Below, in pieces: positions 1 to 10,099 of a stretch of 64,000 nucleotides of DNA. The stretch is taken from the NCBI GenBank assembly GCA_013822725.1, contig PNKX01000010.1:124001-188000 (forward strand), in the 5' to 3' direction. The position numbers were made by a program, and so were the translations under genes. Source of the stretch: Pirellula sp. GTDB taxonomy: Bacteria; Planctomycetota; Planctomycetia; Pirellulales; Lacipirellulaceae. The notes beneath the pieces were generated by a model, which was given only the letters and a program-made list of their open reading frames with translations, did no database searches and was not told the DNA's origin. The stretch's first letter is position 1. Each line of letters starts with the position of its first letter.

Positions 1-2304
1 GAACTCGAAGCCGCCGCGAGCGCGGAGGCCGCGAACCTCGCCTTCGCTCCACGCCGCTGGCAGCGCCGGCAGCAGTTCGACGATAGGGTCGCCGTCAGCA
101 GTTCGCAGCTGCGATTGCAGCAGCATCTCGGCAATGCCGGCGGCCGCGCCAAAATTGCCGTCGATCTGAAACGGCGGGTGAGCGTCGAACAGGTTTGGGT
201 AAACGCCGCCGCCGCGGTAGGAAGTCTTCGGCGAATCAGTCAGCGTGAGCAGCCCGTTGAGGACGTTAAGTGCGCGGTTGCCGTTGCGGAGCCGCGCCCA
301 GAAGTTAATCTTCCAGGCCCGCGACCAGCCCGTGCCGCCGTCACCGCGGAATTCCAGCGACTGCTGCGCGGCGCGCAGCAATTCAGGCGTCTCGACGTTG
401 ATTTCGCTGCCAGGATGCAAGCCCCATAGATGCGATACATGGCGGTGATCATTCAGCGGATCATCGACGTCTTCGAGCCATTCCTGCAGTTGGCCGTGGC
501 GTCCGATTTGATTGGGCGCAAGGCGGCGATGGATCTCCGCCCACTGGCGTCGCTGCGGCTCGTCGACGCCGAGAATCTCCGCGGCCTCGATCGTATTGGC
601 GAGCAGGTCGCGGATGAGCTGATGGTCCATCGTCGGACCCATTACGAGCCCCCCCTGCTCCGGCGAGTTGCTCGGGCCGCTAATTAGCCGTCGCTCAGGA
701 CTGCGCGGATCCTCCACCAAGTACTCGACAAAAAACTCGGCGGACCCGCGCATGTGGGGATAAGCTCGCGTGCGCAGGAATTTCTCGTCGCCGCCATAAA
801 CATAGTGCTGCCACAAATGCTGGCAGAGCCACGCGGCGCCGGTCGGCCAGATGCCATGGTTCGCGGCGTTGATCGGCGCCGTCCCGCGCCACAGGTCAAA
901 GTTGTGATGCAGCACCCAGCCTGGTGCGTCGTAGTGGACGCGCGCCGTTTCGCCGCCGCTGATCGCCAACTCGTCGACAGCGTCGAACAACGGTCCGCTG
1001 CACTCGGCCAGATTAGCCGGCTCGGCGAGCCAGTAGTTCATTTCAAAGTTGATGTTCGTCGTGTGCTTGCTGTCCCACGACGGCTTCAGCTGATCGTTCC
1101 ACAGCCCCTGCAGGTTCGCGGGCTGGTCGCCGGGGCGGCTCGAGGCGATCAGCAAGTAGCGGCCATACTGGAAAAAGAGCGCCGCCAATCGCGGGTCGCG
1201 GTCTTTCGCGTAGAGTAGGATTCGCTGATCGGTCGGCAATGCAGCGTCGCCGGCGGGCGGGCCGAGCCGCAAGGAGACGCGCCGAAAAAGCGATTGATAG
1301 TCGGCGAGATGATCGGTGCGGAGTTGTTCGAACGTGTTCGTCGCCGCCGCGATTGCGTCGCGGCCGCTGCGCGTCGCCGGATCGCCGCTCAAATCGCGGA
1401 AGTTGACGAAGTTCGTCGCCGCCGTAACCAGCAGCGTCGCTTGCGACGCCCCGCTAATTTGCAGCTTTGAGTTTTCGAGGCTGGCCAATCCGTCAGTTTC
1501 GAGCAGCGTCAGGTTCGCGGCGAAACGCATTTCGCCTGGAACCGGGAAGCCCGTCTGATCGGTGCGATCGCTGACGCGCCCCGTCAATTGTAGTCCGCAG
1601 TGGGCCAACTTAACGCCGTTTCCATCTTGATCACGCGCAGCGACTTGCACATCCGACTGCGGCGAGCTGAGCGACGCGGCAAACTTCAATTCGCCGGCGC
1701 GATCGCAGGAAAGGCGCACGACGATTGCACGGTCGGGATGGCTTGCGAATGCTTCACGGGTGAAACGGATGCCGTTTGCCGTGTAGGAAACGGCGGCGAG
1801 CGCCGTCTCAAGATCGAGCGCGCGGCGGTAATTCTGCGCACCGTCGTGGCCGGAGAACTCCAGGTGCAGATCGCCCAGCGGCTGGTAGGCTCGTTGGCGG
1901 ATGGGAATCGACATGAAGCGTTCCGCCGCGAGCGCTTCGGCTTCCTGCTGCTTGCCGGCAAAGAGAAGTTCGCGCAGCAGCGGCAGAACCTCCGCGGCGC
2001 CGGGATGGTCGTAGCTTCGCGGCCCGCCGGTCCACAGCGTGTCTTCGTTAAGTTGCAATCGCTCGGCAGCAACGCCGCCAAAGATCATGGCGCCGAGGCG
2101 ACCGTTCCCGATTGGCAGCGCCTCGGTCCAACGGTTGGCGGGAACGTCGTACCACAGCTGCAAAAGCTCCGCCGGCGATTTTGCGTCGGGTTTCGCCGTT
2201 TCAGCCGCGGCCGCCGGTGTGCCCCAACCTAACAGCGACTGCCATGGGCAAGCCAAGCCGCCGGCCGCCACGCGCAGGAGCTGTCGTCGGTCGACTCGTC
2301 GCAT
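1..2304 (-). CDS. GH95 alpha-L-fucosidase-like hydrolase (3' end outside window)
   Basis: My translation of the minus strand from ATG at 2304 stays open for 768 codons to the window edge, so the C-terminus is missing. The first ~40 residues contain [10 protein letters not shown] followed by a hydrophobic stretch and an Ala-rich cleavage region, resembling a Tat signal. The mature start ([20 protein letters not shown], then [11 protein letters not shown]) is typical of the GH95 N-terminal domain. Further on, [18 protein letters not shown] and DGNFG match the family's active-site blocks. GH95 enzymes remove alpha-1,2-linked fucose or related galactose residues from glycans. The start overlaps the stop of the upstream sugar-binding protein by one base (TGATG), implying translational coupling. 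Substrate is inferred; family membership is fairly sure. Confidence 0.88.
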   Translation of the reverse strand, partial: MRRVDRRQLLRVAAGGLACPWQSLLGWGTPAAAAETAKPDAKSPAELLQLWYDVPANRWTEALPIGNGRLGAMIFGGVAAERLQLNEDTLWTGGPRSYDHPGAAEVLPLLRELLFAGKQQEAEALAAERFMSIPIRQRAYQPLGDLHLEFSGHDGAQNYRRALDLETALAAVSYTANGIRFTREAFASHPDRAIVVRLSCDRAGELKFAASLSSPQSDVQVAARDQDGNGVKLAHCGLQLTGRVSDRTDQTGFPVPGEMRFAANLTLLETDGLASLENSKLQISGASQATLLVTAATNFVNFRDLSGDPATRSGRDAIAAATNTFEQLRTDHLADYQSLFRRVSLRLGPPAGDAALPTDQRILLYAKDRDPRLAALFFQYGRYLLIASSRPGDQPANLQGLWNDQLKPSWDSKHTTNINFEMNYWLAEPANLAECSGPLFDAVDELAISGGETARVHYDAPGWVLHHNFDLWRGTAPINAANHGIWPTGAAWLCQHLWQHYVYGGDEKFLRTRAYPHMRGSAEFFVEYLVEDPRSPERRLISGPSNSPEQGGLVMGPTMDHQLIRDLLANTIEAAEILGVDEPQRRQWAEIHRRLAPNQIGRHGQLQEWLEDVDDPLNDHRHVSHLWGLHPGSEINVETPELLRAAQQSLEFRGDGGTGWSRAWKINFWARLRNGNRALNVLNGLLTLTDSPKTSYRGGGVYPNLFDAHPPFQIDGNFGAAAGIAEMLLQSQLRTADGDPIVELLPALPAAWSEGEVRGLRARGGFEF

Positions 2305-3332
2305 CAACTCCCCTGCCCCGCTTTCGATTCCTTCGGAGACGCTTGGCTGGAGTGGCGAGCGCGGTACGCCTCAAGTCCTTCAGGCCGTAGCGTTTCGACG
2401 TTGACGCTGAAGGTCGTCTTGTTGACAGGACGATAGGCGGCGTCGGCGCGGTTCAGTTCGGCGAGCATCCGCACCGCTTCGTAGCCGTAGCGAAATGGAT
2501 CCTGCGCAAGCGTCGCATAGACGTGTCCCGCGGCCAGCCCATCGAGCGTCGCCGGGGCGTCGTCGAACGTGATGACGGTGATCTTGCCGAGACGATCTTC
2601 GTCTTTCAGCACGCGCATGAGCAGCGGGCCATGACGAGCGTTCATGCCGACGAAGCAAGCCAGGTCGCCGTGTTTGGCGAGCGTCTCGTGAATCAACTTC
2701 GCGCCTCGCTCATCGCTGCCGTCGTCAACCAGAAAATCGACGACCTCGTACCTCGGTTTTGAGTCGTCAGCGGCGAGCTGGCTTAACGTTTCTTGGAAGC
2801 CTCCCTTCCGATCGATGAGATTGTCTTTGGTGAGGTTCGCCAGAATGACGGCGACTTTCCCGCCTTGCGGGAGCGCGTCGGGTAAGAGGCGTGCACAGGT
2901 TCGTCCTGCGCCGAAGTTACTTGTCCCGACGTAACCTTGGCGAGCTGAGTCAGGAGCATCGGAATCAAACGTCACGACGAACGCCTGTTTGGCGAGGTCG
3001 TTGATGAGCGGCGTTTGTCCTTCGGCGTCGAGCGGACTGATGGCCACGCCGTCGATAGCTGTCGAATCGAGTTCCTTTAACATCTCGGTTTGTTGATCGA
3101 GGCTTTCGGCGCCAGGAGGCGTTTCGACCTGTAGGTTCACCGTCAAATCGTCGGCGGCTGCTTTAGCTCCGTTGACCGCTTGCTGCCAATAAGGGCCTGA
3201 GCCGCCGGTGATGAAGACGATGGTCGGCGGCGGCGCGGAAGGCGGGGCTTGGAAGACGCTTTGCCGATACCAGGCGGCGCCCGCCAGGGCGACCAATAAC
3301 AATGCGCCGATCGAGAGTCGATGAGTCGACAT
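2304..3332 (-). CDS. Periplasmic sugar-binding protein (RbsB-like)
   Basis: This 342-residue protein has an N-terminal hydrophobic anchor or signal (residues 7-24) followed by a type I periplasmic binding fold ([20 protein letters not shown] at the start; repeated beta-alpha-beta pattern; ITVITFDD near the hinge). I prefer ATG 3332 over an upstream in-frame start because GAGGA lies 7 bases before it and the signal then sits at the N-terminus. Such proteins bind ribose- or galactose-like sugars for ABC importers, but no permease or ATPase gene is adjacent. It may instead serve a transporter elsewhere or act as a sugar sensor. It overlaps the GH95 gene by one base, suggesting the sugar released by that enzyme is the ligand (inference). 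Confidence 0.82.
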   Translation of the reverse strand: MSTHRLSIGALLLVALAGAAWYRQSVFQAPPSAPPPTIVFITGGSGPYWQQAVNGAKAAADDLTVNLQVETPPGAESLDQQTEMLKELDSTAIDGVAISPLDAEGQTPLINDLAKQAFVVTFDSDAPDSARQGYVGTSNFGAGRTCARLLPDALPQGGKVAVILANLTKDNLIDRKGGFQETLSQLAADDSKPRYEVVDFLVDDGSDERGAKLIHETLAKHGDLACFVGMNARHGPLLMRVLKDEDRLGKITVITFDDAPATLDGLAAGHVYATLAQDPFRYGYEAVRMLAELNRADAAYRPVNKTTFSVNVETLRPEGLEAYRARHSSQASPKESKAGQGS

Positions 3333-3576
3333 ACTTGCGTCCTCACGACGAGAGAGAAGAGCTGCGACGGCCACCGCAAAACAGGGCTGCCGAATCACGT
3401 CATTGATTCTAGCAGATCGGGCGCGGCGTGTAATTGGCGGAGGGGATCGGCTGCAATTGGGGAAATCGGCAGTGTGCAGCAAAAAGGCCGGCGGAAGAAT
3501 CTCCTTCCGCCGGCCAATATCGCGTTCAAGTTTCCCGGCGGAGCCGAGAGCCAAACTGCATGATGAATTGCGCCGG

Positions 3577-4740
3577 TTACTTGGCGCCAGTGAGGCTTTT
3601 GATCAACTTTACCTCGTCGTCGCTATACGGCTTGCCGTCGGTGTGGAAGATCTCGTGGTGCCACGGCTTCGGTTCGCCTAGTTTGGGCATCTGCCACGTC
3701 GGCCAGGGGTACTTCGTGTTCGTCTTGCCGTCGACGAGCCCCCAGCAATAACAGCCGATCTTCTCTTTCTTGAAGATCGGCAGCACCGCTTCCCATGTGC
3801 TGCCGTTGCCGCGCGCGAGGAATTCGGTGCAGATCAGCGGCCGGCCTGTCTTGCGAAGCTGAGCGATGCGACCGTTGAGAATCTCTGGGCCGTCATAGTT
3901 GTGAAACGAGATGACGTCGCTCAACTCGAGCGCAGCCTTATGAACCAGATTCAGCTTCGCGGGAGCGTCCCATTCGGGGCCGCGCCAGACCCCGACGGTG
4001 AGCGGCTGCGACGGATTCGCTTCGCGGGCCCACTCAAAGCTCTTACGGACAAGCCGCTCGGCGACTTCGTCCTTGTTCTTCAACTCCAGCGGGCCGTAGC
4101 TGTTCGAGTTTGGGTTGTCGGGTTCGTTGAAGAGGTCCCAGATGAGGACGCGCTCATCCTGCGCATAGCGTTTGATCACTGCGGTGACGTAATCTTTCAG
4201 TGCATCTTGCTTCGCTGGGTCGGCGAGGATGACGCGACCGGGACTTTGGACCCAACCGCTGTTGTGGACGCCAGTGCGGGGTCGACGCTGCGGACCGGAC
4301 TGGGGATCGGGATCCCAGACGCCGTCGAACAACACGATCATCGGGCGAATCTTGTGCTTCGCGCAGATTTCGAGGAACTGGTCGACTCGCTTGAAAAAGC
4401 CGTCGGCGTCGTCGCGCCACGGCACGTCGTGAAGAAAGACGCGGACCGTGTTCATGCCGAGCGACGCCGCCCAGCCGAGCTCGCGGTCGATCGTCTCGGG
4501 ATCGAACGTATCGGCCTGCCACATCTCAAGCTGATTGATCGCGGTGTTCGGCGAAAAATTGCTGCCGACGAGCCATGGCTGCTTGGCGTACCACTCGTTG
4601 GCCTGCTCCTTCGACCACTGCTCTCCAGCATGGGTCGACGTGGCATGTAGCATCGTGAGCAGCGCGAAGGCGGTCACGGCGGCAATTCGCTGAAGACGGG
4701 AATAGATGAATCGTAATGAGGGTGTGGCGAGTTTCATCAC
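3577..4740 (-). CDS. Secreted GH5-like (clan A) glycoside hydrolase
   Basis: 387 residues with a signal peptide (about residues 1-38, ending near THAG). The remainder reads as a TIM-barrel glycosidase: LGMNTVRVFLHDVPW in the second strand region, the acid/base motif WDLFNEPDN with Glu206, and a late-strand nucleophile candidate ICTEF with Glu306. The two glutamates about 100 residues apart are the expected clan-A retaining arrangement. Many planctomycete homologues are labelled cellulase or 1,4-beta-xylanase, but the substrate cannot be read from sequence. It lies 244 bases upstream of the sugar-binding protein on the same strand and may share its regulation. Confidence 0.8.
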   Translation of the reverse strand: MMKLATPSLRFIYSRLQRIAAVTAFALLTMLHATSTHAGEQWSKEQANEWYAKQPWLVGSNFSPNTAINQLEMWQADTFDPETIDRELGWAASLGMNTVRVFLHDVPWRDDADGFFKRVDQFLEICAKHKIRPMIVLFDGVWDPDPQSGPQRRPRTGVHNSGWVQSPGRVILADPAKQDALKDYVTAVIKRYAQDERVLIWDLFNEPDNPNSNSYGPLELKNKDEVAERLVRKSFEWAREANPSQPLTVGVWRGPEWDAPAKLNLVHKAALELSDVISFHNYDGPEILNGRIAQLRKTGRPLICTEFLARGNGSTWEAVLPIFKKEKIGCYCWGLVDGKTNTKYPWPTWQMPKLGEPKPWHHEIFHTDGKPYSDDEVKLIKSLTGAK

Positions 4741-4873
4741 ACTGTTCTGCCTGGGTGAACGAACCGATAAGAGCGGAGGTTCGATTGTGCGCCGAGCAGC
4801 GGTCGCGCGGCAACCCTTCGCGAAGATGTTTTTGCGACTCGCCGGCGGGAGAGAATCTCAAGCGAGATTGAGA

Positions 4874-6178
4874 TTAAGAAACCTGCCGCCGTCGCGGCAA
4901 TTCTTGCTGCAAGGCTTGTTCGCTGCTGCGCCGTTGCAAGGCTTTGCGGAATGGAATGAAGCTAAGCGCGACTGCTAAGCCAATGCCCAGCATGCGACGA
5001 TCGCGGTCGCCTTGCGGCGCAACCAGCGCGGCAGAGTGCGAGTCAAGCGATTCGGTATCAGGCCAACCAGCGAACGCCTCGTCGCGATCAGCGATCGGAC
5101 CGCCATTCAGCGTTGGCGACTCAACCGCGTCGCCGTTTAGTGAGAGGTCGCCGGGAGCCTCGAGATTGTGGACGGATGTCGCGACGAGTGCGGCTTCCCC
5201 GCCGTTTGGTGACTCAGCAGGCGGAATCGTCTCGACTGCCGCTGCGCTGTTCTCTGCCGCGCGGGAGGCATGGCGTTGGACGCCCTCGGGAGCCAGTTCG
5301 TTGAGCGAAATCATTTCGACGGCGTCGCGATCGTCGATGGCGCGGTCGTCGGGCTGCCCGTGCAGAGGCGGCGCTTCGCCGCTCGCGTCCGCAACTTCGT
5401 AGACGACGGCGCGACCGCGGAGTCCCTCCAACCGTCCCGAGTCGCCGGCGCGCGCGGCGGGCGTCTCACGCAGTTCTTCAAGCGTAGGCTTGGCTCGGGC
5501 GATGCTTGAGGAGCCATACCCGTTCGACAGTGTGAGACCGGTCGGTGCCACAAACGGCGTCAGGGCAATTTGGCCTCCCTCATTTTCGCTTCCGCCGCCA
5601 GCCTGCTCAGACGGAGTCGGCATCGGCGTCGGGATGACCGATAGATCGCTGTTGATCGATGGGCTCGATAATTCCGGCCCGCTCAGCGACATTCCGTAGT
5701 CGCCTTCCGCGGTCGAATCGAACATATCGAACGCGTCGTCCTTCATGGCGCCATTGCCAGCGAGCGTTGCGTCGGCGGCGAATGCGTATTGCCAACCGCC
5801 GACGAGCTGGCGTGCGGAACCTTCCGACAGTCCTTGCAACAGCGGGACCATCGACTCGCTGCGAATCGTGAAGTTGTCGGCCAGGGAGCCGACGGCAATG
5901 CCATCGAATCGATTCTTGATCGCGGACCAATTCACGAAGTCGCCGGCCGTGAACGAAAGGGTGATGGAGCCCCCCTCCTCAATCGCCAGGTTTTGATCTA
6001 CTGCGACGAAGCTAGCCCCGTCGGCAAACTGAACGAGATCGCCGTCCGCAGTAGAAAGCGCGATTCGCGACTCGCAGCGTTCAAACGCGAGTCGACGACG
6101 GGGCGCAGCCGTCGCGGTGCGGCGAAGAGAGCCGCGAGTTGACGCGGCGGTCTGAATCCATTGGAAAAGGCGACCCAT
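4874..6178 (-). CDS. LEPR-like surface protein of unknown function
   Basis: 434 residues. An Arg-rich N-terminus is followed by RRLAFERCESRIALS (about residues 28-42), a form of the planctomycete LEPR/ECR-type leader found on exported surface proteins. The centre is low-complexity and acidic without a recognised domain. Near the C-terminus a hydrophobic stretch (MLGIGLAVALSFIPF) and a basic tail could form a membrane anchor. The gene follows the kinase-TPR gene by 55 bases on the same strand, so it may be co-transcribed with the ECF sigma and kinase genes and be their target or sensor partner (inference). No enzymatic motif is visible. Confidence 0.7.
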   Translation of the reverse strand: MGRLFQWIQTAASTRGSLRRTATAAPRRRLAFERCESRIALSTADGDLVQFADGASFVAVDQNLAIEEGGSITLSFTAGDFVNWSAIKNRFDGIAVGSLADNFTIRSESMVPLLQGLSEGSARQLVGGWQYAFAADATLAGNGAMKDDAFDMFDSTAEGDYGMSLSGPELSSPSINSDLSVIPTPMPTPSEQAGGGSENEGGQIALTPFVAPTGLTLSNGYGSSSIARAKPTLEELRETPAARAGDSGRLEGLRGRAVVYEVADASGEAPPLHGQPDDRAIDDRDAVEMISLNELAPEGVQRHASRAAENSAAAVETIPPAESPNGGEAALVATSVHNLEAPGDLSLNGDAVESPTLNGGPIADRDEAFAGWPDTESLDSHSAALVAPQGDRDRRMLGIGLAVALSFIPFRKALQRRSSEQALQQELPRRRQVS

Positions 6179-6233
6179 ATCTTATGGTCCGGAGCTGACG
6201 ACAGCGGCGACATCCTGCCTGGGGGGCCAGCCG

Positions 6234-9218
6234 TTACGGCGACGTTTCGACTGGCGGACTTGGAGGTTTCAATTTAACCCAAATCGGGTCATCTTGCAAA
6301 AATGCGAGCGAGGTCATGGTGCGGAGGGGTGCAAGATTGCAGCCATTGGCGGCCGCGACGCGGAGAGTCTCCGCGGCTGCTTCCTCGAATTTCGCAGCTT
6401 GGACAGCTTTCTTGGCCGCATTTTCCGACTCGGCGTCGTTCTCGTCACGACCTGCGGCGGCTTCTGCGCGGATTTGGCGGGCCGCTTCTGCTAGCTCGAC
6501 GGCAACTTTACCAAGATGCTCGCCATCGGTTGGCCATAGTTGGCGTCGCTGGAGGGCGACGTGAGCGGCGTCGTCAGGGCGACCAACGGCGCGTAGGGCG
6601 CGGCCGTAGTTGAAATAGTGCTTGCTGAGGAACTCGCGATACTCGATCACTTGCGGCGCTTCGTCGAAGGCGCGCTGCTGGTGCTCGACGGCGGTCTCGT
6701 AGACGGCGAGCGCTTCGTTGACCTTGCCTGACGTTTCGAGCGCTGAGGCACGGTTATTCAGGACGACGCCCGCAAAACTGCGGAAGGTGATTTCGTTGGG
6801 ATAATCATCGACCAACTGCAGGGCGATTTCCTCGGCGTCGGCAAACGACTTGATCGCGCCGTCGAGGTCGCCCAATGCTTGCTGAGTCTGGGCGAGATTG
6901 TTGAGCGAGACGGCCAAGTCGCGCCAAAAAAGTACGACGGCGCCCGCTTGCCGCGTCAGCTGACGCTGCAGATCGATCGCCTTACGATACGATTCGCAGG
7001 CCGCCTCCCAATCTTGACGATGCCCCAGAATCGAGCCAAGGTTGTTCTGGCAGAGAGCCAGATCGCTGCGAAAGGCCAGCCGCGAGGAATTCTCGGCGAC
7101 CAGTTGGTCGAGGAGCGCGATCGCGCGGCGACACGAAGCCTCCGAATCGTTCCAATCGTCGCCACGGTCGACGTAGCTCAGGTTGTTGTAGCCGATCGCC
7201 AACGTGTGGCGCAGATCGACGTCGCCCGGCTTGCCCTCAAGCAATTGATTGAAAAGTCGAATCGAGGCGGAAAGGGATTTTCGCGCGGCGGGCTTCTCGC
7301 CGAGTTGGCTCTGCAACAGGCCAAGGTTGCTGTATGTTTCGGCGAGGGCCTGCTCCGGCTCGTCGGCTCCCGGATCGCGATCCGCAATCGCTTGCTGCAG
7401 GGCGGTCGCCCGGGCATAAGCGTCAAGCGCCTGTTGCGACTTGCCAGTCGCTCCCAGCAACAAGCCGAGGCTGTTGTAGGCATTAGCCTGGCGCGCTTTG
7501 ATCGTTTCGTCATCCGGCGACTTGGCGGTCAGCTTGGCGAAGATCGCGAGCGATTGATTGCAGAACTTGATCGCGTCCTCGCGGTCGCCGATCGCCTCGG
7601 CGATGACCGCCGCTTTGTGATAGGCGCCGGCCATTTCTGACTCGAGCTGCGCATCGCCCGCGGCCCGGGCGATGAACTGTCGGTAGTAATCGAGCGTGTC
7701 GTTGAGCAGCGTGCGCCGTAGCGGTTCAGCTCCCGGGAGCCGCGAAAGTTCGTTCGCGATGCCTCCGAAACGATCGACGACTTGCCGAGCTTGCTGGTAG
7801 TGCTCCTCAGCGCGAAGTCGATTCGCTTCCGATGCGGTGAGCGCCTCCTTCGTCCGGCGTTCGCCTTGGGCGATCATCAGCGCCGACGTCGCCGAGATGC
7901 ATGTGAGCACTACCAAAAAAGTCGCGGCCAGGGCGACGATCTTGCGGTGACGCAGCGCCCACTTGGCAGCGCGATCGATCGCCGTCGGCCGCCGCGCCTG
8001 CGTTGGCTCGCCATTCAGGAACCGTCGCAGGTCGTCAGCGAGGGCGCGGGACGTCGGGTAGCGCTCGTCGCGCGCCTTAGACAGAGCGCGGAGCGTGATC
8101 GTCTCCAGATCGAACGGCACTGACGGATTGAGACTTCGGGGTGAGGCAGGTTCGACCAATTCGATGTGCCGCATGATCTCCTGCCGGCCGTTGCCGACGT
8201 GGGCCGGCCGCAGCGTGAGCAGTTCGTAGAGCGTAGCGCCGAGGGCGTAGACGTCAGTCCGCGCGTCGACGAGCGCCGAATCGCCGGCGGCCTGCTCGGG
8301 GCTCATGTAGCGAATCGTGCCGACGATGTCGCCGGAGATCGTGACGCCCGAGTCGGACTGAATCCGCGCGAGGCCGAAATCGGTGATCCAGAGCTTCCCG
8401 CTACGATCTAGCAACAGGTTCGACGGCTTCACGTCGCGATGGATCACGCCCAGTTGGTGGGCGTGGTCGAGGGCGTCGGCCGCCTGCAACATCAGCCGCG
8501 CAACGCTGTGGCAGTACGTACGACTATGCGTCGAGACGCGCGTCGAGAACGCCGATTCGACGGCGGTGTCGTACTCGCGTTGCGGTCGGGTTTTCACCGC
8601 TTCGGCAAGCTGAGAGGTCGAGAGCGTCGGCTCGTCGGGCGACGCTACGCCGCGGAGTTCGTCGATCGCATGTTCCAGCGATTGGCCGGCGATGAACTGC
8701 ATCGCGAAATAATGAACGCCGCGTTCTTGGCCGACGGCGTGGACCGGCACGATGTTCGGATGGTGGAGCTGGGCCGCCGCTTGCGCTTCGGTGCGGAAGC
8801 GGGCGATCTGTCGCTCGTCGAGCATTGCCGCGAATGGCAGCACCTTGAGCGCGACTTGGCGGTTCAGCGAGAGTTGCCGTGCTTCGTACACGACCCCCAT
8901 GCCGCCGCGACCGACTTCGCGGATGATCTCGTAGTCGCCGAGCCGCTTGGCACGTCCTGTTGCCGTGGGGGCTTGATGCTGGGCCGACTCCGGCCGCAGG
9001 CCGGTCGTCATCTGATGGAGAACTTGCAGGCTTTCGACGTACGAGCGGAGTTCTTCGGCCAGATCGGGGTGTTCGGCCGCCAATCGATCGACGTCAGGCG
9101 GCAGCCCGGTCGATTCCAGTTCGCTCATATACTGGTCGAGGATCATCGCCAGTCGTTCGCCACGCGCTTCGGCCGCGGGCGAGACGACGGTTTCATCTTC
9201 GTTACCGCCGGCGGTCAT
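6234..9218 (-). CDS. Transmembrane Ser/Thr protein kinase with TPR repeats
   Basis: 994 residues. The first ~90 residues resemble the helical segment often preceding planctomycete kinases. The Hanks-type kinase domain follows: glycine loop GRGGMGVVYEA (103-113), VALK with Lys125, catalytic loop HRDVKPSN (Asp262), DFG (Asp280-Gly282) and SPEQ. A transmembrane helix lies at about 428-450. The C-terminal half is a run of TPR-like helices (A..YNNLG/YSNLGLL patterns) to about residue 880. All catalytic residues are intact. The start overlaps the stop of the ECF sigma gene by four bases (ATGA), so kinase and sigma factor are translationally coupled. This matches the ECF/STK pairs known from planctomycetes, in which the kinase is thought to control the sigma factor. 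Confidence 0.93.
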   Translation of the reverse strand: MTAGGNEDETVVSPAAEARGERLAMILDQYMSELESTGLPPDVDRLAAEHPDLAEELRSYVESLQVLHQMTTGLRPESAQHQAPTATGRAKRLGDYEIIREVGRGGMGVVYEARQLSLNRQVALKVLPFAAMLDERQIARFRTEAQAAAQLHHPNIVPVHAVGQERGVHYFAMQFIAGQSLEHAIDELRGVASPDEPTLSTSQLAEAVKTRPQREYDTAVESAFSTRVSTHSRTYCHSVARLMLQAADALDHAHQLGVIHRDVKPSNLLLDRSGKLWITDFGLARIQSDSGVTISGDIVGTIRYMSPEQAAGDSALVDARTDVYALGATLYELLTLRPAHVGNGRQEIMRHIELVEPASPRSLNPSVPFDLETITLRALSKARDERYPTSRALADDLRRFLNGEPTQARRPTAIDRAAKWALRHRKIVALAATFLVVLTCISATSALMIAQGERRTKEALTASEANRLRAEEHYQQARQVVDRFGGIANELSRLPGAEPLRRTLLNDTLDYYRQFIARAAGDAQLESEMAGAYHKAAVIAEAIGDREDAIKFCNQSLAIFAKLTAKSPDDETIKARQANAYNSLGLLLGATGKSQQALDAYARATALQQAIADRDPGADEPEQALAETYSNLGLLQSQLGEKPAARKSLSASIRLFNQLLEGKPGDVDLRHTLAIGYNNLSYVDRGDDWNDSEASCRRAIALLDQLVAENSSRLAFRSDLALCQNNLGSILGHRQDWEAACESYRKAIDLQRQLTRQAGAVVLFWRDLAVSLNNLAQTQQALGDLDGAIKSFADAEEIALQLVDDYPNEITFRSFAGVVLNNRASALETSGKVNEALAVYETAVEHQQRAFDEAPQVIEYREFLSKHYFNYGRALRAVGRPDDAAHVALQRRQLWPTDGEHLGKVAVELAEAARQIRAEAAAGRDENDAESENAAKKAVQAAKFEEAAAETLRVAAANGCNLAPLRTMTSLAFLQDDPIWVKLKPPSPPVETSP

Positions 9219-9847
9219 GCGAGCCCCCTGGCGCCAAGGCGTTCACGCAACATCTTGACGGCTCGCAGCCACAGCATTCGCACGGCGCCAGAGGATCGCT
9301 CCATGCGGCGGGCCACTTCATCGAACGGCAACGCCTCGATATGCCTTAACACGATCACGTCGCGGTAGTCGGAGGGAAGTTCGGCGAGCTGATCGGCCAG
9401 CACCAATTCCATCTCGCGGCGGTGGGCGCCGGCGCTGGGCGAGGAACCAGGGTCAGGGATCACCGCTTCGAGCCGGGCGGTCGACTGCTCCAGAGCCGTG
9501 GCGAGCCGTTCGAGCGAAACCTCGCGGCGGACGTCGCGTTTTTCAGCCAGCACATGCTGTTCGACGACGCGGCAGAGATTGTTGACCAGAATCTTCCGGA
9601 GCCAACCGACGAATTCCGCCGAACTATGCCCGCGAAACTGCGGAAAGTCTCGGTGCGCCTCAAAGAACGTTTCCTGCACCACGTCGGAAGGACTCACGCG
9701 CACGCGGAGATTCTTCTCCAGCTGGGCGAAGACGAGGAGCTTGAGGTAGTTTGTGTAGAGTTGCAGCAACTCCCCGAGCGACTCGACCGAGCCGGTCTGG
9801 GCCGCGATAAGAAGCTCGTTCGTACGGGTTTGGCTGTGATGGGGCAT
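9215..9847 (-). CDS. ECF sigma-70 family factor linked to kinase
   Basis: 210 residues. Region 2 is visible around SPSDVVQETFFEAHRDFPQF and region 4 near LPSDYRDVIVLRHIEALPFD with a following helix-turn-helix (EVARRMERSSGAVRMLWLRA). It would direct RNA polymerase to a dedicated promoter set. No anti-sigma gene is adjacent; the overlapping downstream Ser/Thr kinase probably takes that role. AAGGAA precedes the ATG by about 12 bases. It is transcribed divergently from the GH9 gene. Confidence 0.92.
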   Translation of the reverse strand: MPHHSQTRTNELLIAAQTGSVESLGELLQLYTNYLKLLVFAQLEKNLRVRVSPSDVVQETFFEAHRDFPQFRGHSSAEFVGWLRKILVNNLCRVVEQHVLAEKRDVRREVSLERLATALEQSTARLEAVIPDPGSSPSAGAHRREMELVLADQLAELPSDYRDVIVLRHIEALPFDEVARRMERSSGAVRMLWLRAVKMLRERLGARGLA

Positions 9848-9973
9848 CAGTGGGCGCTGTTCCTTTCAGTATGGAACAGGCCGAGCCTTGGAGGGGTTGT
9901 CACGAGGCTGGGGCGATTTTCGACGATTTTCCTGGATTGGAGTTTGCGGGCGCCGTCTCGACGAGGAATTGAT

Positions 9974-10021
9974 CGCCGGCGCCTGTTTTTGGCGCCGGCG
10001 GCCTGTTTTTGCCACCGGCGG
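9974..10021. repeat. Strong inverted repeat plus direct repeat between sigma and GH9 genes
   Basis: CGCCGGCGCC (9974-9983) and GGCGCCGGCG (9991-10000) are perfect 10-base inverted arms around a T-rich 7-base loop. The motif GCCTGTTTTTG.C.CCGGCGG occurs twice in direct order, near 9981-10001 and 10001-10021. It lies in the 252-base divergent gap. The position suits a regulatory or REP-like element; the role is unknown. Confidence 0.6.
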
Positions 10022-10099
10022 TAGGTTCGATTATAAACGGCTTACTCATCCTCGCCTCAAAATGGCGGCCAGCCGTCTCTTCTCCGGGAAATTGAGCCA

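Noticed and set aside
8439..9368. 309-codon plus-strand frame
   Set aside because: Shadow of the kinase gene; no recognisable protein features.
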